The notes: generated from the letters alone by a model not told the origin. A DNA stretch of 64,000 nt from Bacillus nakamurai (GCF_001584325.1 NZ_LSAZ01000041.1:1-64000), one strand, 5' to 3'. Counted from the first letter of the stretch, positions 54,110 to 63,399 are shown. Numbers and translations: made by a program.

Positions 54110-54377
54110 ATTTTGCAAACGAGGCAATTGCGGCGATGAAAAATACGGTAATCAGCACTGACCCGACAATCGCGAGAACGCTGAAAAAAAGATTCACTTG
54201 CTGCTGCTCTTTTCCCCGCTTTTGAAGCAGCCGTTTTGAAAAGATATGTGAAAACGTATAGATGAGGGCAATTCCGATGTACAGACCGATATCCTGTGCG
54301 GTAAAGCCGGTTACAGCCAAATAAACCCCCGTGAAAAAAATCAATAAACAGTATTCGGTAAGTGTTAAAAGCTTCAA
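54108..54377 (-). CDS. ykoA: Small membrane protein YkoA
   Basis: An 89-residue protein with about three hydrophobic segments (about 6-22, 26-45, 62-86) separated by a basic loop (SKRLLQKRGKEQQQ). It starts with TTG 54377 after GGAGGCACAAG on the complement strand. Function unknown. Convergent with sipT. Confidence 0.85.
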   Translation of the reverse strand: MKLLTLTEYCLLIFFTGVYLAVTGFTAQDIGLYIGIALIYTFSHIFSKRLLQKRGKEQQQVNLFFSVLAIVGSVLITVFFIAAIASFAK

Positions 54378-54537
54378 CTTGTGCCTCCGTGATGATATAT
54401 GTATATCACTATTGTATCACAGCGTCGCCCGTTTCGCGCATACGTGTTTTTCAGCTAAGCAATTAGCAGGAAGCATTTCTCTTCCCCTTTATTCATGGTA
54501 TACTTTTAATGATGATAGACACGATGGAGGATTCTAA

Positions 54538-56157
54538 ATGATTGCTGTAAATAATGTGAGCTTACGTTTTGCGGACCGTAAGTTATTTGAAGATGTAAAT
54601 ATTAAATTCACGCCGGGCAATTGCTACGGATTAATAGGCGCAAACGGTGCCGGTAAATCAACGTTTTTAAAAATTTTATCAGGTGAGCTTGAGCCGCAGA
54701 CAGGCGATGTTCACATGAGCCCCGGCGAACGTCTTGCTGTCTTAAAGCAGAACCACTTTGAATATGAAGAATACGAAGTGTTAAAAGTGGTCATCATGGG
54801 CCATAAGCGTCTGTACGAAGTTATGCAGGAGAAAGACGCTATTTATATGAAGCCTGATTTTTCTGATGAAGACGGCATCCGCGCTGCTGAGCTTGAAGGC
54901 GAATTTGCAGAATTAAACGGTTGGGAAGCTGAAAGTGAAGCCGCGATTTTATTAAAGGGCTTAGGAATTTCAGAAGACCTGCATACGAAGAAAATGGAAG
55001 ACTTAGGCGGATCAGACAAGGTGAAAGTCCTTTTAGCACAAGCGCTGTTCGGCAAGCCTGATGTTTTGCTGCTTGATGAACCGACGAACCACTTGGATCT
55101 CAAAGCGATTCAGTGGCTGGAAGAGTTCCTGATTAATTTTGAAAACACAGTCATCGTCGTTTCCCATGACCGCCACTTTTTAAATAAAGTGTGCACTCAC
55201 ATTGCCGATCTTGACTTTAATAAAATTCAGATTTATGTCGGCAACTACGATTTTTGGTATGAATCAAGCCAGCTTGCGTTAAAGCTTTCTCAAGAAGCCA
55301 ATAAGAAAAAAGAAGAGCAAATTAAGCAGCTGCAAGAGTTTGTCGCCAGATTCAGCGCCAACGCTTCAAAATCGAAGCAGGCGACATCCAGAAAAAAACT
55401 TCTTGATAAAATTTCGCTCGACGATATTAAACCGTCATCACGCCGTTATCCTTACGTCAATTTTACGCCGGAACGCGAGATCGGAAATGATGTGCTTCGG
55501 GTAGAAGGGCTGACAAAAACGATTGACGGAGTCAAAGTGCTCGATAATGTCAGCTTTATTATGAATAAAGAGGATAAAATCGCGTTTACGGGCCGTAACG
55601 AGCTGGCTGTAACGACATTGTTTAAAATCATTTCCGGGGAAATGGAAGCTGACAGCGGCACATTTAAATGGGGCGTGACAACTTCTCAAGCGTACTTCCC
55701 TAAAGATAACAGCGATTATTTTGACGGCAGTGATGCGAACCTTGTTGACTGGCTCCGCCAATATTCGCCGCATGACCAAAGTGAGAGCTTCTTGCGCGGC
55801 TTCTTAGGCCGTATGCTGTTCTCCGGCGAAGAAGTCAACAAAAAATCCAACGTTCTTTCCGGAGGAGAGAAAGTGCGCTGTATGCTGTCAAAAGCGATGC
55901 TTTCCGGCGCGAATATTTTAATTCTGGATGAACCGACGAACCACTTAGACCTGGAATCCATCACGGCGCTTAACAACGGCTTAATCAGCTTTAAAGGCGC
56001 TATGCTGTTTTCTTCTCATGACCATCAGTTTGTACAAACGATTGCCAACCGTATCATTGAATTGACGCCTAAAGGCATTGTCGACAAACAAATGAGCTAT
56101 GATGAATTTCTTGAAAATACAGATGTGCAGAAAAAGCTCGAAGAATTATACGCCTGA
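54538..56157 (+). CDS. ykpA: ABC-F family ATPase YkpA
   Basis: A 539-residue soluble protein with two ABC domains and no membrane spans. Domain 1 has a normal Walker A (GANGAGKST) but a degenerate signature (LGGSDKVK). Domain 2 has an abnormal Walker A (TGRNELAVTT, lacking the GKS/T core) but a normal LSGGEKVR. Both Walker B motifs are followed by DEPTNHLD, typical of ABC-F translation factors. The inter-domain linker (about 245-285) is basic and helical. This matches the YbiT subgroup, thought to act on ribosomes; substrate and role are not established. Confidence 0.92.
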   Translation: MIAVNNVSLRFADRKLFEDVNIKFTPGNCYGLIGANGAGKSTFLKILSGELEPQTGDVHMSPGERLAVLKQNHFEYEEYEVLKVVIMGHKRLYEVMQEKDAIYMKPDFSDEDGIRAAELEGEFAELNGWEAESEAAILLKGLGISEDLHTKKMEDLGGSDKVKVLLAQALFGKPDVLLLDEPTNHLDLKAIQWLEEFLINFENTVIVVSHDRHFLNKVCTHIADLDFNKIQIYVGNYDFWYESSQLALKLSQEANKKKEEQIKQLQEFVARFSANASKSKQATSRKKLLDKISLDDIKPSSRRYPYVNFTPEREIGNDVLRVEGLTKTIDGVKVLDNVSFIMNKEDKIAFTGRNELAVTTLFKIISGEMEADSGTFKWGVTTSQAYFPKDNSDYFDGSDANLVDWLRQYSPHDQSESFLRGFLGRMLFSGEEVNKKSNVLSGGEKVRCMLSKAMLSGANILILDEPTNHLDLESITALNNGLISFKGAMLFSSHDHQFVQTIANRIIELTPKGIVDKQMSYDEFLENTDVQKKLEELYA

Positions 56158-56158
56158 C

Positions 56159-56185
56159 AAAAAGCAGAGGAGACTCTGCTTTTTT
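56159..56185 (+). terminator. Terminator of ykpA
   Basis: AAAAAGCAGAG pairs with CTCTGCTTTTT across a 4-base loop. Confidence 0.92.
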
Positions 56186-56301
56186 GCTTATAAAAAGTTT
56201 TCAATGTTCGGACTTCCTTGTAAAATAGACATAACATTTGATGTGACACGGAGCAGCTTCTCGGTGATACATTAAACATACATAAAGAGACGGGGGAATA
56301 A

Positions 56302-57213
56302 ATGATGAAATTTTTAATTGCCGGAGCCGGGGGAGTAGGAGGATATATCGGTGCCCGGCTTGCAGAGAAGGGGAATGACGTCACGTTTCTCGTCCGTCAA
56401 AAACGGGCGGAGCAATTAAAACAGACAGGACTTACCGTGAAAAGCGAAAAAGGCGATGTATCCATCAATCCGGCATTAATCAGTGCGGGTGATAAAGGGG
56501 AGTTTGACGCTGTTATCATTGCTTCAAAAGCCTATTCCCTGAAGCAGGTGATAAAGGATGTAAACCCGTTTGTACATGCCTCAACAGTTATCATTCCGTT
56601 TTTAAACGGGTACAGGCACTACAATGAGCTGTTTGACGCCTTTTCTAAACAGCAGGTGCTGGGCGGCCTCTGTTTTATTGAGAGCGCCCTTAACGAGAAG
56701 GGAGAAATTCTTCATACAAGCGCGGCTCACCGGTTTGTTTTCGGCGAGTGGAGCGGTGAACGCACCGAGCGTATCAGAGAGCTGGAAAAAGCGTTTGCCG
56801 ATGTAAAGGCGGAAGTCATAGTGAGCACACATATTGAAAAGGACATTTGGAAAAAGTATATGTTTATTGCCGCCCAAGCCGGAGTGACTTCCCTGTTTCA
56901 AAAGCCGGTCGGCCCTATTTTGGATACAGAAAGCGGCCGCAATACGGCAAAACGTCTTTTTGCCGAAATCGGAGCCATTTTCCGGTCTGACGGCGTTCCG
57001 GCAGATCCGAATCTGGAAGAGGAGAGCTACCGTACATTGACAAGCATGTCATACCATATGAAATCCTCTATGCTGAGGGATATGGAAAGGGGGCAAATGA
57101 CGGAAGGAGACCATTTACACGGTTTTCTGCTTGAGAAAGCAAAACGTTTATCCGTGGAGACGCCCGTTTTGGAAACGGTCTGCACCAACCTGCAAATATA
57201 TGATGCGAAATAA
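56302..57213 (+). CDS. ykpB: Ketopantoate reductase-like oxidoreductase YkpB
   Basis: A 303-residue PanE/ApbA-family NADPH reductase. Rossmann motif IAGAGGVGGYIGARL (about 6-20) and the catalytic lysine region in DIWKKYMFIAAQ (about 180-190) are present. It may catalyse 2-dehydropantoate reduction, but B. subtilis has another PanE candidate (YlbQ), so substrate is uncertain. Start ATG 56302 or 56305 after AGACGGGGG. Confidence 0.85.
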   Translation: MMKFLIAGAGGVGGYIGARLAEKGNDVTFLVRQKRAEQLKQTGLTVKSEKGDVSINPALISAGDKGEFDAVIIASKAYSLKQVIKDVNPFVHASTVIIPFLNGYRHYNELFDAFSKQQVLGGLCFIESALNEKGEILHTSAAHRFVFGEWSGERTERIRELEKAFADVKAEVIVSTHIEKDIWKKYMFIAAQAGVTSLFQKPVGPILDTESGRNTAKRLFAEIGAIFRSDGVPADPNLEEESYRTLTSMSYHMKSSMLRDMERGQMTEGDHLHGFLLEKAKRLSVETPVLETVCTNLQIYDAK

Positions 57214-57243
57214 AAAAGGAGGCCGATGCGGCCTCTTTTTTTT
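57212..57243. terminator. Bidirectional terminator between ykpB and ampS
   Basis: AAAAAAGGAGGCC pairs with GGCCTCTTTTTT across GATGC; T runs on both strands. Confidence 0.88.
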
Positions 57244-57244
57244 A

Positions 57245-58477
57245 TTAAAATGCCCAATTTCCGTTTCTGAAGACAGGTTCTCTTTTGCCGTCAGCGGTAA
57301 TGCCGTCAATATTCATATCTTTGGAACCGACCATAAAGTCCACATGCGTAATGCTTTCATTCAGGCCTTCTTTGACAAGCTCTTCACGTGTCATTTGTTT
57401 TCCGCCTTCAATATTAAACGCATACGCGCTGCCGATCGCAAGGTGGTTTGATGCGTTTTCATCATACAGTGTATTGTAAAATAAAATATTGGATTTAGAA
57501 ATCGGCGAATCATATGGGACTAAGGCAACTTCTCCGAGATAATGTGACCCTTCATCGGTTTCGACGATGCCTTTTAAGATATCCTCGCCCTTTTCGGCTT
57601 TTACATCAACGATCCGGCCGTTCTTAAAGGTAAGGGTGAAGTTGTCGATCACGTTACCTCCATAGCTCAGCGGTTTTGTGCTGGAAACCGTCCCGTTTAC
57701 GCCGTCTCGCTGCGGTAAGGTGAAAACCTCTTCGGTCGGCATGTTTGCCATAAACTCATGCCCGCTTTCATTGATGCTTCCCGCACCTGCCCACACATGT
57801 TTTTTCGGCAGCTCAATGGTTAAGTCTGTCCCTTCTGCCTGATAATGCAGGGCGCTGTAATGTTTTTTGTTAAGGTGTTCTACTTTTTCATGAAGGTTCT
57901 GATCGTGTTTCTTCCAAGCTTCCACGGGATTTTCTTCATTCACGCGGGTCGTTTTGAAAATTTCCTCCCATAAAAGCTGAATGGCTTTTTCCTCCGGCTG
58001 ATCCGGGAATACTTTTTTCGCCCAGCCCGCTGAAGCCGCTCCGATTACCGTCCAGCTTACTTTATCTGATTGAATATATTGTCTGTATGTATGTAATGCT
58101 TTTCCGGCGGCCTTCTGGAAGGCTGCGATCCGTTTGCCGTCAGTGCCCTTTAACAGATCGGGATCAGAGGACACGACAGAAATAAACGCCGCTCCTTTTT
58201 TGGCGAGCTCTTCTTTTCCTTTTGCTTCCCATTCAGGGTATTCTTCAAACGCTTCAAAAGGGGCCATTTCGTATTTTAATCTTGATAATTCATCGTCCTG
58301 CCAGTTTACGGTGACATGTTTAGCACCTTTTTCATATGAGTGCTTAGCAAGCAGTCTGACAAGATCACGGACATCGGTTGAGGCGTTGATTACTACATGC
58401 TGCCCTTTCTGGACATTGACGCCGACTTCTACCGCCAGCTGAGCATATGTATTTAACTTTTCAATAAACGAACTCAT
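57245..58477 (-). CDS. ampS: Aminopeptidase AmpS (peptidase M29)
   Basis: A 410-residue cytosolic metallo-aminopeptidase of the thermophilic M29 family. Recognisable blocks are GVNVQKGQHVVINAS near the N-terminus, the C-terminal metal-binding region FMANMPTEEVFTLP, GTVSSTKPLSYGG, ALVPYDSPIS and NEASNHLAIGSAY-like ENASNHLAIG, then HVDFMVGS. It trims N-terminal residues from peptides. GAGGAGG on the complement strand precedes the ATG. Confidence 0.94.
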   Translation of the reverse strand: MSSFIEKLNTYAQLAVEVGVNVQKGQHVVINASTDVRDLVRLLAKHSYEKGAKHVTVNWQDDELSRLKYEMAPFEAFEEYPEWEAKGKEELAKKGAAFISVVSSDPDLLKGTDGKRIAAFQKAAGKALHTYRQYIQSDKVSWTVIGAASAGWAKKVFPDQPEEKAIQLLWEEIFKTTRVNEENPVEAWKKHDQNLHEKVEHLNKKHYSALHYQAEGTDLTIELPKKHVWAGAGSINESGHEFMANMPTEEVFTLPQRDGVNGTVSSTKPLSYGGNVIDNFTLTFKNGRIVDVKAEKGEDILKGIVETDEGSHYLGEVALVPYDSPISKSNILFYNTLYDENASNHLAIGSAYAFNIEGGKQMTREELVKEGLNESITHVDFMVGSKDMNIDGITADGKREPVFRNGNWAF

Positions 58478-58577
58478 GGTTCATTCCTCCTCATCGGTTT
58501 TTCTCATCATATCAAATATCACCGCAGAAAGGAAAGAAAGGGGCGTAAACGAAAAAGACACAGCCTCCGCTGCGCCT

Positions 58578-58712
58578 TTACGGGTGATTCAGTTTTACGG
58601 TGTTTCCCGCCGGGGAATGGGGCATATTGGCTAATGAAATGCTCATTCCCCCTAAAATAATACCGCTTAAAATGACGGCCACGGCTATGCGTCTTCCTAC
58701 ATCTCTAAGCAT
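58578..58712 (-). CDS. ykpC: Small membrane peptide YkpC
   Basis: A 44-residue ORF starting at ATG 58712, preceded by a strong AAGGAGGAAG. The product begins MLRDVGRRIAVAVILSGIIL, has one hydrophobic segment (about 9-28) and ends TVKLNHP. It lies just downstream of mreBH on the same strand, 82 bp apart, as in B. subtilis, where it is co-transcribed with mreBH. Function unknown. Confidence 0.82.
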   Translation of the reverse strand: MLRDVGRRIAVAVILSGIILGGMSISLANMPHSPAGNTVKLNHP

Positions 58713-58793
58713 ATGCTTCCTCCTTAATGTTTCTCCAGTTCTCACAATATGAGCTGACCGGAGAAAAAAGAAGCAGGATATTTGTAAATATTA

Positions 58794-59801
58794 TTATTTA
58801 ATGGCTTTTTGAAGCTTGTCGATCACTTCTAAAGAACGTCCTGTGCCGATTGCCACTGATTCCAGCGGGTTTGCCGCCAAATGGACGGGAACGACGATTT
58901 CTTCTGTCAGCCATTCTTTCATACCGTTTAACAGCGCGCCTCCGCCGGTTAACACGACGCCGCGGTCGACGATATCCCCGCTCAGCTCAGGCGGACAATC
59001 CTCAAGCGTGGCTCTGATTGCTTCAAGAATGTGCAGAAGAGATTCACGCATCGCATGCTGAATTTCATTTGACTGCAGTCTGATTGTTTTCGGAAGCCCT
59101 GTCACAAGGTCGCGGCCCCGGACTTCCATTGTTTCCGGCGCGTGTTCAATCAGCGCAAAGCCGATTTCCATTTTCACTTGTTCCGCCGTTCGTTCCCCGA
59201 TCAGCAGGTTGTATTTTTTTCTGACGAACGAAACGATATCTTCATCAAGCTGGTCACCGCCGATTCTGATAGAATGGCATGATACGACGCCTCCGAATGA
59301 AATGATGGCTACTTCAGTCGTTCCGCCGCCGATGTCAACGACGACATTCGCTACCGGCTCGTCAACCGGCAAGTCGGCTCCGATCGCAGCGGCGACGGGT
59401 TCTTCAATCAAGTGAACGTTTTTGGCGCCGCAGTTTTTGACCGCATCACTGATGGCCCGGCGTTCGACAGCAGTTGAGCCTGAAGGCGTGCAGACGACGA
59501 CATTCGGTTTGCGGAATGTCATGCCGATTTTTTTTCCGGCTTTTTTCATAATGTGTTTTAATAGGTCAGTTGTCATATCATAATCAGCAATGACGCCATC
59601 TTTCATCGGTCTTACGGCGATGATTTTTCCCGGCGTCTTTCCGATCATGTTTTTCGCATCGGTACCGATGGCCAGCACCGCTTTTGTTGTTGTATCTACA
59701 GCGACAACAGAAGGTTCATTCAAAATAATTCCTTTATTTTTACTGTAAACTAGTATATTAGCGGTTCCTAAGTCGATTCCGATCTCAGTTGATTGAAACA
59801 T
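58794..59801 (-). CDS. mreBH: Actin-like cell-shape protein MreBH
   Basis: A 335-residue MreB paralogue from ATG 59801 ([15 protein letters not shown]); the frame continues four codons upstream to GTG 59813. Actin-fold phosphate loops IGIDLGTAN and [11 protein letters not shown], and the adenosine motif TGGGALLNG, are present. MreBH guides the wall hydrolase LytE and supports rod shape under stress. A GGGGGT at 59873-59878 (ACCCCC on the coding strand) could be a sigma-I -35, as mreBH is a sigma-I gene in B. subtilis, but the -10 is not clear. Confidence 0.95.
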   Translation of the reverse strand: MFQSTEIGIDLGTANILVYSKNKGIILNEPSVVAVDTTTKAVLAIGTDAKNMIGKTPGKIIAVRPMKDGVIADYDMTTDLLKHIMKKAGKKIGMTFRKPNVVVCTPSGSTAVERRAISDAVKNCGAKNVHLIEEPVAAAIGADLPVDEPVANVVVDIGGGTTEVAIISFGGVVSCHSIRIGGDQLDEDIVSFVRKKYNLLIGERTAEQVKMEIGFALIEHAPETMEVRGRDLVTGLPKTIRLQSNEIQHAMRESLLHILEAIRATLEDCPPELSGDIVDRGVVLTGGGALLNGMKEWLTEEIVVPVHLAANPLESVAIGTGRSLEVIDKLQKAIK

Positions 59802-59980
59802 ATTTTCACCCAATCCCTATCCTGATTTAATTGATTCTACATTTAAAGTTTCTAAGAAAAAACACGGTTTTTGGGGGTTTGCGCCGGTAATGAAATGTTT
59901 TTGTAAAAAAGGAGGGAAAGTCTGTATCCCATGTTTCACCCTGACTTCGTTCTGTAAAAAAACAATAGTTTCCGGAAGCT

Positions 59981-60008
59981 GAGAAACTTTTGCTCTATTA
60001 CCTTCGTC
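59981..60008 (+). promoter_or_regulatory. ECF (sigma-X/sigma-M-type) promoter of abh
   Basis: GAGAAAC (59981-59987), 17 bp, then CGTC (60005-60008) fits the extracytoplasmic-function consensus. abh is known to be sigma-X/sigma-M-dependent in B. subtilis. Confidence 0.8.
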
Positions 60009-60072
60009 TACGTTTATGAAGGATTTTCCTTAGGCATATATATAAGAGACATTAAAGGAAGTAGGGATTTCT

Positions 60073-60354
60073 ATGAAATCGATTGGTGTAGTAAGAAAAG
60101 TAGACGAGCTTGGGCGTATTGTAATGCCGATTGAATTAAGAAGAGCATTAGATATCGCGATTAAAGATAGTATTGAGTTTTTTGTAGACGGAGACAAAAT
60201 TGTCTTAAAAAAATATAAGCCGCACGGTATTTGCTTAATGACGGGAGAAATTACGACCGATAATAAAGAATACGGCAACGGTAAAATTATTTTAAGCCCT
60301 GAAGGTGCGCAAATGCTGCTTGATGAAATTCAGGAAGCACTAAAAGATAAATAA
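60073..60354 (+). CDS. abh: Transition-state regulator Abh (AbrB paralogue)
   Basis: A 93-residue AbrB-like protein with an N-terminal swapped-hairpin DNA-binding domain (about 1-53, SIGVVRKVDELGRIVMPIELRRAL) and a C-terminal multimerisation domain (HGICLMTGEITTDN onward). It regulates biofilm, antibiotic resistance and autolysis genes together with AbrB and is antagonised by AbbA (30.4 kb). GGAAGTAGGG precedes the ATG. Confidence 0.96.
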   Translation: MKSIGVVRKVDELGRIVMPIELRRALDIAIKDSIEFFVDGDKIVLKKYKPHGICLMTGEITTDNKEYGNGKIILSPEGAQMLLDEIQEALKDK

Positions 60355-60360
60355 TGATAG

Positions 60361-60392
60361 AAAAAGGGCGGAATAAAATTCCGGCCTTTTTT
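60361..60392 (+). terminator. Terminator of abh
   Basis: AAAAAGGGCGGAAT pairs with ATTCCGGCCTTTTT, almost without a loop mismatch, then more T. Confidence 0.88.
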
Positions 60393-60465
60393 CATTGAGT
60401 TGCGCAAAAACTCACGAACAAAAGAAACAAACTGCCCAAACAATTGGGAATAGTTATCATTTTTT

Positions 60466-60495
60466 AGTCAATAATGCAGTCAACAATGTTACAAT
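60466..60495 (+). promoter_or_regulatory. kinC upstream region: tandem 12-bp repeats before a -10
   Basis: AGTCAATAATGC (60466-60477) is directly followed by AGTCAACAATGT (60478-60489), two copies of AGTCAAYAATGY. A -10 TACAAT (60490-60495) follows at once. No clear -35 exists at the right distance, so the repeats may be activator sites. Confidence 0.5.
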
Positions 60496-60526
60496 ATACA
60501 GAGAAACGCTAGCGGCAGGTGGGAAT

Positions 60527-61831
60527 ATGGGAAAATATCAAGTGCGCATCATTTCCTTAATCATGGCAATCATTTTTATTATATTTTGGGATTATCTATT
60601 CTATATTATCGAGCGGAATCCGATTAACTGGCCTGCTGACATCACCTTTTCAGCCGTCGCATTAATCAGTGTCTGGCTGCTGGCTTATTATGTAGATGAT
60701 AAAAAGCAGCTTTTGATAGAGCTGAAAGACAGTGAGCAGAAAGCAAAGGCGCTATCCGATGAAAAAAACCGCATCATGGATAATCTGCAGGAAATCGTTT
60801 TTCAAACCGATTCACATGGGAATATTACATATTTAAATCAAGCCTGGTCGGCCATCACGGGCCACTCAATCAGCGGCTGCATGGGCACGATGTATAATGA
60901 TTATTTTATAAAAGAAAAACATATCATTGATTATATTGCATCCCAAATTAAACAAAAGTCGGCGTCGGGTATGTTTACAGCCAAATATATCAAAAGGGAC
61001 GGCACCATATTTTGGGGAGAAGTCCACTATAAGCTTTATTATGACCGCAAACAGCAATTTGTCGGAAGCCTCGGCACGATGTCTGACATCAGCGAACGGA
61101 AAAAAGCGGTGGATGAGCTTTTGGAAACAAATGAACGGCTCGCCATGCAATCTCAAAAACTGGCCATCGCCGGCGAACTCGCGGCGGGAATCGCCCATGA
61201 AGTAAGAAATCCCTTAACGTCAGTCAGCGGCTTTCTCCAGCTGATGAAAGCCCAGTACCCGGAAAGAACGGATTACTTCGATATCATTTTTTCAGAGATT
61301 AAAAGAATTGATCTTGTATTGGGTGAACTGCTCCTGCTTGCCAAGCCGCAGACGGTGACGTTTAATTTTCACAATCTTAATCATATTTTAAAACAGGTGA
61401 CGACGCTGCTTGATACAAACGCGGTCCTGTCTAATACTGTGATCGAAAAAGATTTCAGCCATACGGAGTCCTGTCTGATCAACGGAGATGAAAATCAGCT
61501 GAAACAGGTTTTTATTAACATTATAAAAAACGCGATAGAAGCGATGCCTGACGGAGGAAATATTCACATTTATACCGAACGGAAAGAAGAACACGCGATG
61601 ATCAGCATACAGGATGAAGGGAACGGCATGTCTAAAGAAAAGCTTGAGAATATCAGCAAACCGTTTTTCTCAACAAAAGATCAGGGAACGGGACTCGGCC
61701 TTCCGATTTGTTTGCGAATTCTGAAGGAGCATAATGGTAAACTAAACATTAAGAGCAAAAATGGGGAAGGCAGTACGTTTCAGGTGATTTTGCCATTGGA
61801 GGCGGCTGCTGTCCAAAAGGAGGAAAGATGA
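60527..61831 (+). CDS. kinC: Membrane sensor histidine kinase KinC
   Basis: A 434-residue kinase (168: 428) from ATG 60527 with CAGGTGGG upstream; the open frame from 60395 overlaps the abh terminator region and is rejected. Two N-terminal membrane spans (about 8-28 and 36-56), a PAS domain (about 75-200), H224 in AAGIAHEVRNPL, and an HATPase domain (NIIKNAIEAMP, DEGNGMS, GTGLGLP). It phosphorylates Spo0A through the relay or directly, responding to potassium leakage caused by surfactin-like compounds in biofilms. Confidence 0.95.
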   Translation: MGKYQVRIISLIMAIIFIIFWDYLFYIIERNPINWPADITFSAVALISVWLLAYYVDDKKQLLIELKDSEQKAKALSDEKNRIMDNLQEIVFQTDSHGNITYLNQAWSAITGHSISGCMGTMYNDYFIKEKHIIDYIASQIKQKSASGMFTAKYIKRDGTIFWGEVHYKLYYDRKQQFVGSLGTMSDISERKKAVDELLETNERLAMQSQKLAIAGELAAGIAHEVRNPLTSVSGFLQLMKAQYPERTDYFDIIFSEIKRIDLVLGELLLLAKPQTVTFNFHNLNHILKQVTTLLDTNAVLSNTVIEKDFSHTESCLINGDENQLKQVFINIIKNAIEAMPDGGNIHIYTERKEEHAMISIQDEGNGMSKEKLENISKPFFSTKDQGTGLGLPICLRILKEHNGKLNIKSKNGEGSTFQVILPLEAAAVQKEER

Positions 61832-62661
61832 CTGTGCTTCTTTTTGTATACGGTTTGTTACGGAAGCGTGAAAAAAACCATCAGCTGCTGAAAGGTGCGC
61901 GATGTGTGTGCGAGCAGGCGGCAATAAACGGCGTGCTGTACGAAACTGATAAAGGTCTGCCGGCGGCGTCATTAACGGGAACATCCTTTATATACGGAGA
62001 ACTGTACGAAACAGATCATCAGATGATCCGTGAGCTGGATGCTCATTATCTGGATTTTGAGCGAAGAGAGACCGCCGTGAATACGGACCTCGGGAATAAA
62101 ACCGCCTTCGCTTACGTCATGAAGCCGGAAAAATGTGTTCCATTCGACCGTATCGAAAGCGGAGACTGGAAAGAGTACCGGTTTATGAAGCGGGAGGATG
62201 ACAGCCCGGTTTATTATTTCGCATACGGTTCCTGTATGGATAATGCCCGCTTCAAACAGGCGGGGGTCGATCACTTTTTTGCCGAGCCTATCGGAGGGGC
62301 CGTTGTTGAAGGGTATTCGACGAGATTCACATTAAAGCGTCCTGACGGTTCCAGAGCCGATCTTGTAGAAGACGGCGGCCGGACCGAAGGGGTGCTGTAC
62401 AAGCTGCCGTTTGAAGCGGCAACTTATTTATATAAAAGAGAAGGCGTCGATTCACATACGTATCGTCCTGCTTTCGTAGATGCTTGTGCCAATGGCCGTG
62501 TGTACACCGGCTGTCTGACGTTTCTCGTGCTTGAAAAAGCGGAGGAAATTGCGCCTCCGGGTCATTATCAGGAGGAAATCGAACGCGGGGCTGACCTGTA
62601 TTTATCTCCGGACTTTTCAGAAAAGCTCAAGCGCTATATGAATTCTTTGCCGAAAATATGA
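61828..62661 (+). CDS. ykqA: Two-domain gamma-glutamylcyclotransferase-like protein YkqA
   Basis: A 277-residue cytosolic protein whose ATG overlaps the kinC stop (ATGA). The N-terminal half (about 1-110) starts LLFVYGLLRK, and the C-terminal half (about 125-265) starts YYFAYGSCMDNARF; both are the substrate-loop motif of the GGCT/AIG2 fold, so this is a tandem of two such domains. ELDAHY and the C-terminal Y/E residues are GGCT-like. Natural substrate not known. Confidence 0.88.
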   Translation: MTVLLFVYGLLRKREKNHQLLKGARCVCEQAAINGVLYETDKGLPAASLTGTSFIYGELYETDHQMIRELDAHYLDFERRETAVNTDLGNKTAFAYVMKPEKCVPFDRIESGDWKEYRFMKREDDSPVYYFAYGSCMDNARFKQAGVDHFFAEPIGGAVVEGYSTRFTLKRPDGSRADLVEDGGRTEGVLYKLPFEAATYLYKREGVDSHTYRPAFVDACANGRVYTGCLTFLVLEKAEEIAPPGHYQEEIERGADLYLSPDFSEKLKRYMNSLPKI

Positions 62662-62702
62662 TAATATTCCTACTAAGAGATATTGATTAAAGGAGCACTG
62701 TA

Positions 62703-63368
62703 ATGAGAAAAGAGTTTGCTGTTATTGGCCTCGGCCGCTTTGGGGGGAGCATCTGCAAAGCGTTAAGTGAGGAAGGTCTCGAGGTCATGGCGATGGATAT
62801 TGATGAAGATAAAGTGAATGAATACGCCAAAATCGCTTCACATGCGGTGATCGGCGATTCAACCGATGAATCTGTTTTGAAAAATTTGGGGATGCGCAAT
62901 TTTGACCATGTGATTGTGGCAATCGGCGAGAATATACAGGCGAGTATTTTAACAACACTTATTTTGAAGGAGTTGGGTGTTCAAACCATTACGGTAAAAG
63001 CGCAAAACGATTATCATGAAAAAGTGCTGGCGAAAATCGGAGCCGATCATATCGTCCATCCTGAGCGAGACATGGCAAAGCGAATCGCCCATAATATTGT
63101 TTCGAACAACGTGCTTGATTATTTAGAGCTGTCCGATGAACACAGTATCGTTGAAATCGTGGCCAACAGCCGCCTCGCCGGGAATACATTGCTTGATTTG
63201 GACATCCGGGCGAAGTACGGAATTAACATCGTCGCCATCAAAAGGGAAAAAGAGGTCATCGTATCTCCGCTGGCAACCGAAGTCATTCAAAAAGAAGATA
63301 TTTTAATCGTCATCGGATCTATTTCAGACATTTCCCGTTTTGAAAAAAGAGTGCTGCATACGAAGTAG
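62703..63368 (+). CDS. ktrC: Potassium channel regulatory subunit KtrC
   Basis: A 221-residue cytosolic RCK protein with an N-terminal TrkA-N Rossmann domain (GLGRFGGSICKAL, about 9-21; VIGDSTDE) and a TrkA-C domain (about 140-219) that in B. subtilis binds c-di-AMP. It gates the membrane subunit KtrD, encoded elsewhere. AAAGGAG lies upstream. Followed by a terminator. Confidence 0.95.
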   Translation: MRKEFAVIGLGRFGGSICKALSEEGLEVMAMDIDEDKVNEYAKIASHAVIGDSTDESVLKNLGMRNFDHVIVAIGENIQASILTTLILKELGVQTITVKAQNDYHEKVLAKIGADHIVHPERDMAKRIAHNIVSNNVLDYLELSDEHSIVEIVANSRLAGNTLLDLDIRAKYGINIVAIKREKEVIVSPLATEVIQKEDILIVIGSISDISRFEKRVLHTK

Positions 63369-63370
63369 AC

Positions 63371-63399
63371 AAAAGCCGTCTGAACAGGACGGTTTTTTT
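63371..63399 (+). terminator. Terminator of ktrC
   Basis: AAAAGCCGTC pairs with GACGGTTTTT across a 7-base loop. Confidence 0.9.

Noticed and set aside
60501..60516. cre-like sequence GAAACGCTAGCG before kinC
   Set aside because: About three of the fixed positions in the consensus are wrong, including the leading TG and the final A.
60395..60526. N-terminal extension of kinC
   Set aside because: The extra 44 codons begin within the abh terminator region and run through the kinC promoter region, and the composition is not protein-like. ATG 60527 has a ribosome site.
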